A DNA stretch of 64,000 nucleotides. It comes from CAZGMJ01 sp964526785 (GTDB lineage Bacteria; Planctomycetota; Phycisphaerae; Sedimentisphaerales; Anaerobacaceae). This document shows, in pieces, positions 46,965 to 55,821 of the stretch. The position numbers were made by a program, and so were the translations under genes. Below the pieces are notes generated by a model. The model saw only the letters and a list, made by a program, of their open reading frames with translations. It made no database searches and was not told where the DNA came from. The DNA is taken from contig CAZGMJ010000019.1 in assembly GCA_964526785.1 (NCBI GenBank), positions 17,044-81,043 of the forward strand, written 5' to 3'. Numbering within the stretch: position 1 is the stretch's first letter; each line of letters begins with the position of its first letter.

Positions 46965-48035
46965 GTGAGTTTCTTTGCGCCGATACTGCCGCTGGTTTCG
47001 ATGGCCCCGGATCTGCCGGGCGGATCCGATCTGCTAAAGGGAGGATTTCGTCCCTTCGATACCCCGTTGCCCGCCTCTGCAGCACAATGGGACCGGCATA
47101 AAGCAGCGCTTCGCCAAGAACTCTGGAAACTGCTGGGAGACCTGCCGCCTTTGTTCACGCCACAGATCGAGACGGATCGGCGCGAGCCTCGTGACGGCTG
47201 CCGATTCGAGCATTTCACCTTCGACAACGGCGCAGGCGATACTGTGTATGGCTATGTGCTCGTGCCCGATGGTCTCAAAAGCCCCGCACCTGCAATCCTC
47301 TACAATCACTATCATTGGGGCAAATACGAACTGGGCAAGGAGGAGTTGATTACCGAAGCGCATGATGAACTGGATTTCGCGACGGGAGAGGTGCTGGCCC
47401 GCGCCGGCTATCTCGTGCTGGGTATCGACGCCTACGCCTTTGGCGAGCGCCGCTTTCAGGGACCTGCAGGCGCCCGTGAACAGGGCCGGCAGACTGAGGA
47501 GTCACTGTTCAAGACCTTCCTGTGGCAGGGCAGGACCCTGTGGGGCATGATGGTGCGCGACGATCTGCTCGCGCTGAACGTGCTCGCCTCCCGCCCGGAC
47601 GTCGACCCGCAGCGCATCGCGGCTGTCGGCATGAGCATGGGAGCGACACGGACGTGGTGGGCCGCGGCGCTCGACGACAGAATCAAGGTCGCCGTCAGCG
47701 TAGCGTGTCTGACGTGCTACCAGAATCTGATTGACCGTGGCGCGGTCCGTGAGCATGGAATCTACTACTACGTGCCGAATATGCTCGGACGGCACATCGA
47801 CACCGAATCGGTCGTCGCCTGCATTGCCCCGCGGGCCCATCTGACGCTTACAGGCGGCCGGGATGCCGGTTCGCCGGCCGACGGCGTTCGTCTCATCAAC
47901 AAATTCGCCGAACAGGTCTACGGCCTCTATGGTCGGGCCGGCCGGTTCAGGGGCGTACTGTATCCCGAAGTGGAGCACGCATACACTCCTGAAATGTGGC
48001 GGGAAACACTGGCGTGGCTGCACGAGCATTTGTAG
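46965..48035 (+). CDS. Alpha/beta hydrolase, acetyl-ester/dienelactone hydrolase-like
   Basis: 356 aa from GTG at 46965, with GGAG 6 bases upstream. No signal peptide is visible. Alpha/beta hydrolase core with nucleophile elbow 'GMSMGATRTWW' (Ser224), acid Asp300 in 'GGRDAGSP' and His338 in 'EVEHAYTPEM': the full catalytic triad. The N-terminal part 'YGYVLVPDGLKSPAPAILYNHYHWG' is typical of large acetyl-xylan-esterase or Abhydrolase_7-type enzymes. In this locus a pectin or oligosaccharide deacetylase is plausible. It lies 49 bases after the UroD-like gene. Confidence 0.85.
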   Translation: MSFFAPILPLVSMAPDLPGGSDLLKGGFRPFDTPLPASAAQWDRHKAALRQELWKLLGDLPPLFTPQIETDRREPRDGCRFEHFTFDNGAGDTVYGYVLVPDGLKSPAPAILYNHYHWGKYELGKEELITEAHDELDFATGEVLARAGYLVLGIDAYAFGERRFQGPAGAREQGRQTEESLFKTFLWQGRTLWGMMVRDDLLALNVLASRPDVDPQRIAAVGMSMGATRTWWAAALDDRIKVAVSVACLTCYQNLIDRGAVREHGIYYYVPNMLGRHIDTESVVACIAPRAHLTLTGGRDAGSPADGVRLINKFAEQVYGLYGRAGRFRGVLYPEVEHAYTPEMWRETLAWLHEHL

Positions 48036-48093
48036 AAAGGGACGTAAATGCAGCGCTGATTAGGGCGGCAACCGTGAATGACAGGAGCACATA

Positions 48094-49647
48094 ATGAAAA
48101 GGATAGGATCGCTTTCCATATCGTTATTGATTTGTGCACTCGCCACGCCGACGCCTGCAGCGGACGGCATATATGATATCTGCGATTATGGTGCGGCGCC
48201 CGGAGGCAAAACACTGTGCACCCGCGCGATACAGAAGGCCATAGACGCCTGCTCGCAGGATGGCGGCGGAGTCGTCTCGCTGCCGGCGGGCCGCTTCCTG
48301 TCGGGAACCATTGTGCTCAAGAGCAGAGTGACGCTCCGGCTGGAGGCCGGCTGTACGCTGCTGGGCAGTACCGATCTCAAAGACTACCCCCGGACAGTAC
48401 CTTCTTTTCGCTCCTATACGGACAACTACACCGAAAAGAGCCTGATCTATGCGGAGAAGGCTGAGCGGATCGCCATTGTCGGCAGGGGAACCATCGACGG
48501 ACAGGGCAAGGCCTTCGAGGGACCGTATAAGGTGCGTCCGTATATGATACGCATCATCGAATGTAAGGATGTCGTTGTCGAGGATGTCACGATAGTGGAC
48601 TCTCCCATGTGGGTGCAGCACTATCTGGCGTGCGACGATGTCCGGATCGACGGCATCCGTGTGCACAGCCTGGTCAACCACAACAACGACGGCATAGACA
48701 TCGACTGCTGTCGGCGCGTTACCATCTCGAATTGCAACATCGTCTCGGGCGACGACGCCATCGTCCTCAAGAGCACCGCCGACCGGGTGTGCAGAGACGT
48801 GGTCGTGAACAACTGCGTCCTGAGCAGCCGGTGCAACGCGCTGAAGATGGGCACCGAGTCCAACGGCGGCTTCCAGAACATCGTGCTGAGCAACTGCGCC
48901 GTTTACGAGACGAGACTGGCGGGCGTCGCCCTGGAAATCGTTGACGGCGGAACGATGGACCGCGTGGTTGTCTCGGACATCACCATGCACGGCGTAGGCG
49001 CTCCGATCTTCGTGCGCCTGGGCAATCGCGCCCGGCCGTTCAGAAAAGACATGGCCAGACCCGACGTGGGCGTGCTTCGCAATGTGACGATCAGCAACAT
49101 CGAGGCGCGCGGCGCCGATCCCACAGGCTGCGCCATCAGCGGACTGCCCGAGGCCCACATCGAGAACCTCACACTGACCAATCTGCGGCTCTCCTTTCTC
49201 GGCGGCGGCGCCATCGAACAAAGCAACAGGACGGTTCCGGAGAAGCCCGAAAGCTATCCGGAATACAGCATGTTCGGCCGACTGCCCGCGTACGGCCTGT
49301 ACTGCAGGCACGTGCGCGGATTGCGAATGGCCGGCGTGCAGTTGCAGTTCGAGAAAGACGACCTGCGCCACGCGATCGTGCTGGACGACGTCGAGAACGT
49401 CTGGCTGGGCGGTATCGGGAGCGACTTTGCGAACGGGGCACAGTCTGTCATGCAATTCGACGACGTGCGCGGTGCAATCATTCGCGGTTGCAGACCTTCT
49501 AAGGGCAGCGAGATCTTCCTGCAGGTGGAAGGCGACAGTGGCGGTATCATGCTATGCGACAACGATCTGTCGAATGTCGAGCGGGCGGTCGCATTGGGCG
49601 ATGGCGTGCCGGCCGGAGCGGTGCGCAAGGACAACAATCTGGAATAA
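48094..49647 (+). CDS. GH28 polygalacturonase-type enzyme
   Basis: 517 aa, AGGAG 6 bases before the ATG, signal peptide 'IGSLSISLLICALATPTPA'. Beta-helix with the GH28 opening 'ICDYGAAPGGKTLCTRAIQKAIDAC'. Catalytic Asp candidates: Asp199 in 'HNNDGIDID' and Asp220-Asp221 in 'SGDDAIVLK'. The usual third motif (Gly-His-Gly) is replaced by 'CNALKMGTES', a form seen in some bacterial GH28 clades. The long C-terminal part (about 360-517) adds beta strands. It hydrolyses galacturonan or a related uronan outside the cytoplasm. The neighbour uxaE supports galacturonate as product. Confidence 0.88.
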   Translation: MKRIGSLSISLLICALATPTPAADGIYDICDYGAAPGGKTLCTRAIQKAIDACSQDGGGVVSLPAGRFLSGTIVLKSRVTLRLEAGCTLLGSTDLKDYPRTVPSFRSYTDNYTEKSLIYAEKAERIAIVGRGTIDGQGKAFEGPYKVRPYMIRIIECKDVVVEDVTIVDSPMWVQHYLACDDVRIDGIRVHSLVNHNNDGIDIDCCRRVTISNCNIVSGDDAIVLKSTADRVCRDVVVNNCVLSSRCNALKMGTESNGGFQNIVLSNCAVYETRLAGVALEIVDGGTMDRVVVSDITMHGVGAPIFVRLGNRARPFRKDMARPDVGVLRNVTISNIEARGADPTGCAISGLPEAHIENLTLTNLRLSFLGGGAIEQSNRTVPEKPESYPEYSMFGRLPAYGLYCRHVRGLRMAGVQLQFEKDDLRHAIVLDDVENVWLGGIGSDFANGAQSVMQFDDVRGAIIRGCRPSKGSEIFLQVEGDSGGIMLCDNDLSNVERAVALGDGVPAGAVRKDNNLE

Positions 49648-49672
49648 TCTCTCATGGATGGAGTGAAAGTAC

Positions 49673-50923
49673 ATGAAGTTGGATAGATTCTCGTTCGGAA
49701 TCGGCGATCGGTTCGGCTGCCAGGGCAGGGCCCAGCTTGCGGCGATCATGCAGGCCCGGGAGCAGGGCGTCTCGATCGTCCCCGTCTGGAACAAGAGCAA
49801 TCGCGAGCACACCATCATCGGCACCCGGCCGATCGACGTACGGCGCGAGGCGGATGAAGCGGTTCGCGCCTGCGCCTGGAGCGGGCCCTATCTCGTGGAT
49901 GCGGACCATATCGGCTTTAGCAACGTCGATAAGTTCGTCACCGCCAGCGACTTCTTTACGCTGGATGTGGCGGATTTTATCGCCAAAGCCGCCCCCGCCG
50001 ATGACGTGGATGCGTTTGTCGAGAGGTACGCCTCGCAGATCATGGATCTGCCGGCCGGCGGCGAGATCGCCGTCAGCGACGAGGTAAGCATCGAGCATAT
50101 TCGGCTGTTCGCGGCCAAGTACCTCACGGCGGTGCGCCAGGCCGGCAAGATCTACCGCCGAATCGTTGAGGTTAAGGGCGCGGGCAACTTCGTTACGGAG
50201 GTCTCGATGGATGAGACCGACGAGCCGCAGACGCCGGCCGAATTGCTGGTCATACTGGCGGCGATCGCGGACGAAGGTATCGCCGCTCAAACCATTGCTC
50301 CGAAGTTCACGGGTCGGTTCAACAAGGGCGTCGACTACGTCGGTGACATCGACGCATTCACCCGGGAATTCGAAGCGGACCTGATGGTCCTCAAGGCGGC
50401 GGTGCGCCAATTCGGCCTTTCGGAGAACCTGAAGCTGAGCATTCATTCCGGCAGTGACAAATTCTCCATCTACGGCCCCGTCGGGCGGGCGATACGCGAG
50501 CACGGCGCCGGGCTGCACGTAAAAACCGCGGGAACGACCTGGCTCGAGGAGCTGATCGGCCTGGCGCTGGCGGGTGATGACAGCCTTGCCATGGCGGCGG
50601 ATATCTACGGCCGGGCGCTGTCCCGCTTCGACGAGTTGTGCGAGCCGTACGAAAACGTAATCGACATCGACAGTTCCAAGTTGCCGTCGGCCGGGCAGGT
50701 CCGGCGCTGGGACGGCCAGCGGTTTGCCGCAGCGCTGCGGCACGATCCGGACTGCCCCGATTATGATCCCAATTTCCGCCAACTGCTGCACGTCGGCTAC
50801 AAGATCGCGGCCGAGATGCGTCGCGAGTATACAGACATGCTGCAGCAGTACGAGGACGCCATCGCGCCGCACGTTACCGCAAATCTGTTCGAGCGGCACA
50901 TCCAACCGATCTTCATGGCCTGA
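49673..50923 (+). CDS. uxaE: Tagaturonate epimerase family protein (UxaE)
   Basis: 416 aa, cytoplasmic. It matches the family of Thermotoga UxaE (TM0440), recalled here by motif: 'LVDADHIGFSNVDKF', 'VSMDETDEPQTP', 'NKGVDYVGDIDAF', 'SIHSGSDKFSIYGPVG', 'LHVKTAGTTWLEEL' and 'RQLLHVGYKI'. His and Asp in these motifs probably hold the metal. The enzyme converts D-tagaturonate to D-fructuronate in galacturonate breakdown. It starts 25 bases after the GH28 gene, so release and use of galacturonate are encoded together. Downstream steps (UxaC, UxuA/B, KdgK) are not in the window. Confidence 0.88.
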   Translation: MKLDRFSFGIGDRFGCQGRAQLAAIMQAREQGVSIVPVWNKSNREHTIIGTRPIDVRREADEAVRACAWSGPYLVDADHIGFSNVDKFVTASDFFTLDVADFIAKAAPADDVDAFVERYASQIMDLPAGGEIAVSDEVSIEHIRLFAAKYLTAVRQAGKIYRRIVEVKGAGNFVTEVSMDETDEPQTPAELLVILAAIADEGIAAQTIAPKFTGRFNKGVDYVGDIDAFTREFEADLMVLKAAVRQFGLSENLKLSIHSGSDKFSIYGPVGRAIREHGAGLHVKTAGTTWLEELIGLALAGDDSLAMAADIYGRALSRFDELCEPYENVIDIDSSKLPSAGQVRRWDGQRFAAALRHDPDCPDYDPNFRQLLHVGYKIAAEMRREYTDMLQQYEDAIAPHVTANLFERHIQPIFMA

Positions 50924-51107
50924 CGGGGCCGCCCGCAGAACCGCCGGCCGGCCCGTCCACGCCACATCGAGAGCACGGCGGTGTCCGATACGGCCATGCC
51001 GGGCGTTGGACAGTCTCGTATTCAATTGTAATTGCACCGGTCTGCCCGACCCGTGGCTGCATGGAACTGCAAGGCAGCCTGTCAGGGTTGCGACTTGGCG
51101 CCTATCG

Positions 51108-52709
51108 CTATTGCGATTCTTCGAGCCAGTGGGCGGCCATGATTGCGAAATCTTTGAAGTCTACGATGCAGTCCTCATTGATATCGCCGGGAATTTCTTT
51201 CCGGCAGGGCGGATTGTCTTCCGCATCTTCCCACGGTCCCTGATCGTACTTGAAGCGCAGTTCCTCCAGCACGGCGTTCTGCATAAATGTGCCTTTGGGA
51301 AATCTGAGCCGGACGTAGCGGACCGAGACTCCGGAGGGCGAATCCGAGAAGTACGCAGGGATTGTGAAGAACTGAATCTGCTGGGGAAACTTGATCTGGC
51401 TCAGATCGGGAACGGTGGCGTCGAGATATTTTTGCTCCTTCTCGGCGAACTGGACGCCGTAGTTTTTCGGCACAAACTGCCCGCCCCATGTCATTTCGAG
51501 GCCCTTGATGGGCAGGGGATGGACGGCCATCAGATCTATCAAGACGTCGATCGGCCGTTCCTGCTCTCTGGGGAAATACCATTTGATGTCGTTTCCGTCG
51601 GGTATGCCCGGAAGTTTGACCTGCGGCGCTGAGCAGACGACTTTGGGGCCGTTCTCTTTGCGGATGAGTTCGGCGTACACCCGCAATTCTGGGATCAGGC
51701 GTGCGCGCGCGGCCCAGTCCTTGTCCAGGAATATGGTCGAGTCGGGGACCGGTGCGATATACTCGTGCGGGTGATGCACGTAATGCAGGCGCGATTCGTC
51801 GTAGAGGGGTTTTCTGTCGTCATCGAGATCAATGCCGAAGCCGTAGATCTTCCTGTCCGATCCTATCCAGTCCGGCCCGGCGGGTGTGCGGGACCAGAGA
51901 TCGTCGTAGGAATGATCGTTGCGGACTCTGTTGCCGCTGTTGCCTTCAAGCAATGTTACTTCAATCTGGAAGACTCGGCCGAGGGCGCCTTTGTGCACCC
52001 ACATCTCGTCGATCATGAGGCTGTGGCTGTTGCTCAGGCCATGCCAGGAGCCGGGAGGGCCCGCGTCGTAGCCGCGGATGGCGACGTATGCGCCGGGGAC
52101 GGGCACGGTGACGCCCAGTTCGAAGTTCTCGTAGTCGATTTCTTCGTAGCTGATCCACCGGCCGCGGCCGCCGAAGCCGAAGGGGTTGATATAGTCCTCG
52201 GTCTCGTACCACGTCTTGAGCTGGCCGACGTTGTAGTTCTGCCAGTCGCAGTGCCAGCCGCAGGTCTTGTAGCCGTCGGAGTACGGGATTCCCGCCTCGC
52301 GGTGCCAGTAGGAGATGGTTTCTGAACACCAGGCCTCGCGGTGGTGGAAGATGGGGCCGCAGTATGAGAGCGCCCAGGCCATGATCAGAGCGGTCGTTTC
52401 GCTGTTGGCGCCGAGGACCATCTGGTAATAGGGCTTGCCGGCGTTGGTGAATGCCTCGTCGGCAGCGATTTCCCAGTTGCAGCCGAATGTGCCGGGGCAC
52501 GGGCAGGATTCTTCGGTGCCGAGTGTATCGAGGGCGATGTCCTGGATGTACGCGCCGCTCGGAGCCCAGGCCCCGGTGTCGTCAAAGCAGGAGCAGTCCG
52601 GCGCGTCGGGTTCGGTCGAGCATGCGGCCGAGAGCGGGGCGGTGCAGACGAGTGCCGGTATCAGTGCGAAGGCAACGAGGGCGGAGGCGGGTAGCTTGTG
52701 CGCAGTCAT
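51108..52709 (-). CDS. Secreted Cys-rich protein with C-terminal dockerin-like motif
   Basis: 533 aa from the ATG at 52709 (AAGGAG 8 bases upstream). The same frame stays open for 296 more codons, but that part is repeat-derived and not a protein (see the repeat entry). Signal peptide 'ASALVAFALIPALVCTAPLSA'. Residues about 30-150 are Cys-rich and contain 'EAWCSETISYWHREAG', reminiscent of Cys-His peptidase/amidase folds (CHAP, DUF2272); later 'SNSHSLMIDEMW' could supply the His. This is a weak pattern match. The end 'GDINEDCIVDFKDFAIMAAHWLEE' is a dockerin-like loop. Its function is unknown. Confidence 0.75.
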   Translation of the reverse strand: MTAHKLPASALVAFALIPALVCTAPLSAACSTEPDAPDCSCFDDTGAWAPSGAYIQDIALDTLGTEESCPCPGTFGCNWEIAADEAFTNAGKPYYQMVLGANSETTALIMAWALSYCGPIFHHREAWCSETISYWHREAGIPYSDGYKTCGWHCDWQNYNVGQLKTWYETEDYINPFGFGGRGRWISYEEIDYENFELGVTVPVPGAYVAIRGYDAGPPGSWHGLSNSHSLMIDEMWVHKGALGRVFQIEVTLLEGNSGNRVRNDHSYDDLWSRTPAGPDWIGSDRKIYGFGIDLDDDRKPLYDESRLHYVHHPHEYIAPVPDSTIFLDKDWAARARLIPELRVYAELIRKENGPKVVCSAPQVKLPGIPDGNDIKWYFPREQERPIDVLIDLMAVHPLPIKGLEMTWGGQFVPKNYGVQFAEKEQKYLDATVPDLSQIKFPQQIQFFTIPAYFSDSPSGVSVRYVRLRFPKGTFMQNAVLEELRFKYDQGPWEDAEDNPPCRKEIPGDINEDCIVDFKDFAIMAAHWLEESQ

Positions 52710-52837
52710 AATAGCAACTCCTTTGCCGGCCATAGCCGACGGTTTGTTTACGGCGGATCGGGCGCGCAGATACGGACGGACCGGCCGCCACGGTACGAGA
52801 CCAGTGTTTGCGAGAGCGTTTTTCTCCAGTAATGCCA

Positions 52838-53640
52838 CCATAATTGTACCAGATTCGGGGCTTTTGGGCAATTTTTTGACAGTAATTTGGGTGTTCGTTT
52901 TCCGTTTTAGTCGGCGATTGCGGCCGAGAAGGCCGCTTGCAAGCCGTGTGCACAGGCTCGGATTGGCTTTGTTTTTTCGAAAAGGGGTTAGGACATCGAG
53001 GTATCCAGGCACCGAGGGACCAAGGCATCGAGGCATCCGGGCACTGAGGGGTATAGGCTTTAAGGCTTTAGATCCTACAGTGCTGTCGGGCACGCTCAAG
53101 CTGCCTAAATTAACATTGGGTTTGTTTTTCATTCTTGCATTCACGCCAGAGGGGGTTCTGCGGTGTTTTGGACATTTGTGCATTCGAATGGAGCTCCCTC
53201 GACTCGTTCCACTCGCTCGGGACGACACCCGAGTCCATGCAGAAGGGTGTCGATTGGGTTTCCGCCACCGGCGGATCTTCGATGTTTTTTCGAAAAGGGG
53301 CCAGGGCACTGAGGGGGACACACGGCACCTGGTAGAAGAGGTTCGCATCTTACCCATCTTGTCATTGGGTTTGTTTTGCATAAACGGCAGGCACCGAGAG
53401 ACCGGGCTATATGGGCACCGAGGGGCTGAGTCCGGTTGCATCTTGCCTATCTCAATTTTGGGTTTCCGCCACCGGCGGATCTTCGACGTTTTGCATATTC
53501 GGATTCCGGAAGTATACGCGTCTGGTTCCTTTCGGCGGTTGTTGAGGTTCCGGTTCGGGGGCAGGGCGGTTGATGATGTAGTTGAGTGATCTGTCATTGG
53601 GTCTCGCCATGGGTTCTGTTGTCTCTATATGTTAGGTGGG
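52838..53640. repeat. Field of degenerate intergenic repeats, no gene
   Basis: The stretch from the gene start at 52709 to 53793 has no real gene. Shared modules: a 29-bp identical copy (TTGGGTTTCCGCCACCGGCG...) at 53254-53282 and 53458-53486, each with a CCGCC/GGCGG hairpin; ATTGGGTTTGTTTTxCAT at 53115-53132 and 53364-53381; a variant ATTGGCTTTGTTTTTTCG from 52962; GTTTTTTCGAAAAGGGG near 52970-52987 and 53284-53300; and 'GGCACYGAGGG'-like units at about 53000-53050, 53300 and 53390-53425. On the minus strand the T-rich module reads 'NKPN/NKAN', so long false reading frames run through it. Such repeats are familiar from Sedimentisphaerales-type genomes (general impression, not a search). Confidence 0.75.
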
Positions 53641-53793
53641 TATTATACAAAACAGAGGGCTGAAAGTCAAGGGAAATCCTGAATCATTGCAGCAATTGCA
53701 CAGAAGCGGCTTGCAGGTATTGGGCGGCAATACCCTTGTTTGAGTGCCGTTCGGGCCACAAGGAGAAGTGGACAATCGGGAGCGGATGGGGGT

Positions 53794-53883
53794 TTATTCG
53801 AGCCAGTGGAGGGCGAGGAAACAGAAGTCTTTGAAGTCGACGATGCAGTCGCCGTTTATGTCGCCGGCAAGTATGATTTTATC
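53794..53883 (-). pseudogene. Headless dockerin-domain remnant
   Basis: On the minus strand the 30-codon frame between the stop at 53884-53886 and the TAA at 53794-53796 encodes 'ILAGDINGDCIVDFKDFCF' followed by 'LALHWLE'. That is the same dockerin-like ending as the gene at 51108, in a perfect frame, but with no start codon and no protein in front. It is the intact 3' end of a lost gene, lying exactly where AT-rich sequence begins. Confidence 0.75.
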
Positions 53884-53945
53884 TCACAGTCCCCCCTCAT
53901 ATAAACTAGCTCAATGTAGGTGGATTGCAATTTCCTGATCACTAT

Positions 53946-54140
53946 TCAGGTGTGCGAGTTAGCAGAAGGGCTTTCGCATGAGTTTCGTGAAGATGGAGAA
54001 GTCTCTGCCATGTCCATAGGTTTGCCTAGAATAGTGCGTTTCCACTCAGGCCATGATCTGACAGTGGCGGCTGCCTCCTTAAGATACTCTGCGAAAACTT
54101 CCATATCTTTACGCGTTTCACTCGTTCTGTCCGTTGCCAT
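53946..54140 (-). CDS. Small protein coupled to the antiphage deaminase, WPEWKR motif
   Basis: 64 aa. The ATG at 54140 has an AGGAG site 7 bases upstream and overlaps the last 23 bases of the deaminase gene in another frame, so the two are translationally coupled. The N-terminal half is a likely amphipathic helix ('RKDMEVFAEYLKEAAATVRS') ending in 'WPEWKRTILG'; the rest is Ser/Pro/Asn-rich and looks disordered. It has no signal peptide. I do not know a function. The strong ribosome-binding site and coupling suggest a real partner of the deaminase, perhaps a regulator or subunit. Confidence 0.65.
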   Translation of the reverse strand: MATDRTSETRKDMEVFAEYLKEAAATVRSWPEWKRTILGKPMDMAETSPSSRNSCESPSANSHT

Positions 54141-55821
54141 GGTCTATCTCCTGCGGTTTCACGTAATTTTCGAACATATTTGCAGCTGCGATCTCCAAGT
54201 CCAAGTATGAGCATGGCAGCATCTGTATACGCAGTCTACTGCCTTCAGGTTCCCACTTCAAGACCTGCCCGTCTCTATCTTTTCGTGGTATCGGATATCC
54301 GGAGCCAAGTTTCATTGAGAAGAGCTCGAAGAATCGCCTCGGGCCGATTCCGAAGAATGGTTCAAAGTGGACGGTAGTCTTGTTTGTATTGAATCCGAGT
54401 AAGACAGCGTCATCGTGCAGTTCGGCGGCCCTGCTCTTTGGATAGGGTTCAATGTATACGACTCTTTCTATCCCTGCAGCGATAATGTGCTTCGCGCAGT
54501 TGTGGCACGGAAACGTCGTACAATAAAGTGTGGCTCCGCGGGTTGACACGTGATTGCGCGCACAACATAGAAGCGCTTCCATTTCAGCATGGACGGCGCG
54601 CCCATACTCAGTGATGTCCGTAATAGGGCTCCTTTCAAGGGTCAGCCTTAGTTTGTCACCATCAATTCCCTCGCATGTTCCTATCTTCACGATATCCTCG
54701 ATCATGCGAATCTGCTGGCTTCTGTTTGCATCTTCACCTCTCATATAGTCGCGTCCCAAGTCTTCATCCTGTACGGCACCGGTCCTATCGTTAAGCTTTG
54801 CCCAGTATAATCCTCCCCCGAATCTTGGGCATTCATTGGCGCCTGTTGACAGAAGTTCGTCGTGATGGGCAACTACAGCACCAACCTGGCGGGATAGATC
54901 CGCAGAACGTAGCGATGCAGCGAAGGCAAAAAACATCGCATACTCGTCGAATGTAGGAGTAAGATAAGGGGACCCATAGATTATATCCAATATGCGCCAA
55001 ATGCTTTCGTTCAATTTGTCGTCATTAGCATCCAGTCTTACGAAGAAATCGGACATGTGGAATGTATCGCGCACTTGTTGCCCATGTGGAAGGTGTTCGT
55101 CCTCGTCTCTTTCCATGAGTTCCGCCGCTTGCTCCTTTGTCATTCGCTTTTCTTGTACCAGATACTCGCTGCGTCTTGTGTGATCACTGTGTACTCCAAG
55201 AAGATAGAAACCTTGAGGATAGATTTGCCGCAAGCGAGCGATCTCCTCCGGATGTTTCAGTGAGTTGATTATGTATGCTTTCTTCGGCGAATGTGAACGA
55301 TGTCCCCCGTCGACTTTGGCTCTTTTAGAGGATATCCAAGCAGCTACACCTAACGCCAGAACAGAATTATCCTCAGATTCCTTACGAGCACGATTTCCAG
55401 CATCCATGAGACAGTTTATTCGCTCGAACTCATTATTGCTAGGCGGCTTGTCGGTGTTTGTTGCCATGGGGATGATGTCATGTGAGACACGTATTTCCTG
55501 AACATCGTATCCAATGACCTCCAAGCGGGCTTTCAGTTTGTCTACAACATCACGTAGTTTGGCTCCGACGGCACCGACCAAGCCGAGGACTAACTCTCCT
55601 TCACAGAAGTTACTGTGCAAGAAAGCCAACCCACAGCTTGTATCGCTAGGTTGTTGGATTGCACCACCAGCTTCGTCTGTTCCCTGGGGCTGATTCAGGT
55701 TTGAATCCTGAGTCGAGGAATCGTAGGGCATGCCGGCATTCTTGTCGCTGGAGTCATCCGGACTGTGAGCGCGCGCCGAAGGTTTTTCAATTACGTAAGA
55801 CCCTGAAGGACGAATTGCCAT
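54118..55821 (-). CDS. Antiphage dCTP deaminase with P-loop-like N-terminal domain
   Basis: 567 aa from the ATG at 55821 (GGAGG 6 bases upstream). After a low-complexity leader of about 75 residues, 'VLGLVGAVGAKLRDVVDKL' (Gly80-Lys88) starts a P-loop-like nucleotide-binding domain with 'GYDVQEIRVSHDI', as in defence deaminases of the AvcD/DCD type. The C-terminal zinc deaminase has His411-Ala-Glu413 and Pro438-Cys439-x-x-Cys442 in 'TTFPCHNCAKHI'. In the known family, infection activates the enzyme, dCTP is turned to dUTP, and phage DNA synthesis starves. Codon and base use are more AT-rich than the neighbours, a sign of transfer. It is followed by an overlapping 64-aa ORF. Confidence 0.9.
   Translation of the reverse strand: MAIRPSGSYVIEKPSARAHSPDDSSDKNAGMPYDSSTQDSNLNQPQGTDEAGGAIQQPSDTSCGLAFLHSNFCEGELVLGLVGAVGAKLRDVVDKLKARLEVIGYDVQEIRVSHDIIPMATNTDKPPSNNEFERINCLMDAGNRARKESEDNSVLALGVAAWISSKRAKVDGGHRSHSPKKAYIINSLKHPEEIARLRQIYPQGFYLLGVHSDHTRRSEYLVQEKRMTKEQAAELMERDEDEHLPHGQQVRDTFHMSDFFVRLDANDDKLNESIWRILDIIYGSPYLTPTFDEYAMFFAFAASLRSADLSRQVGAVVAHHDELLSTGANECPRFGGGLYWAKLNDRTGAVQDEDLGRDYMRGEDANRSQQIRMIEDIVKIGTCEGIDGDKLRLTLERSPITDITEYGRAVHAEMEALLCCARNHVSTRGATLYCTTFPCHNCAKHIIAAGIERVVYIEPYPKSRAAELHDDAVLLGFNTNKTTVHFEPFFGIGPRRFFELFSMKLGSGYPIPRKDRDGQVLKWEPEGSRLRIQMLPCSYLDLEIAAANMFENYVKPQEIDHGNGQNE

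Noticed and set aside
52710..53597. N-terminal extension of the dockerin protein to 53597
   Set aside because: It is made of repeated intergenic modules, is low in complexity and precedes a perfect Shine-Dalgarno, ATG and signal peptide at 52709.
55700..55730. tRNA-like 'GGTTTGAATCC' arm
   Set aside because: It lies inside the deaminase gene and no acceptor or anticodon stem can be built around it.
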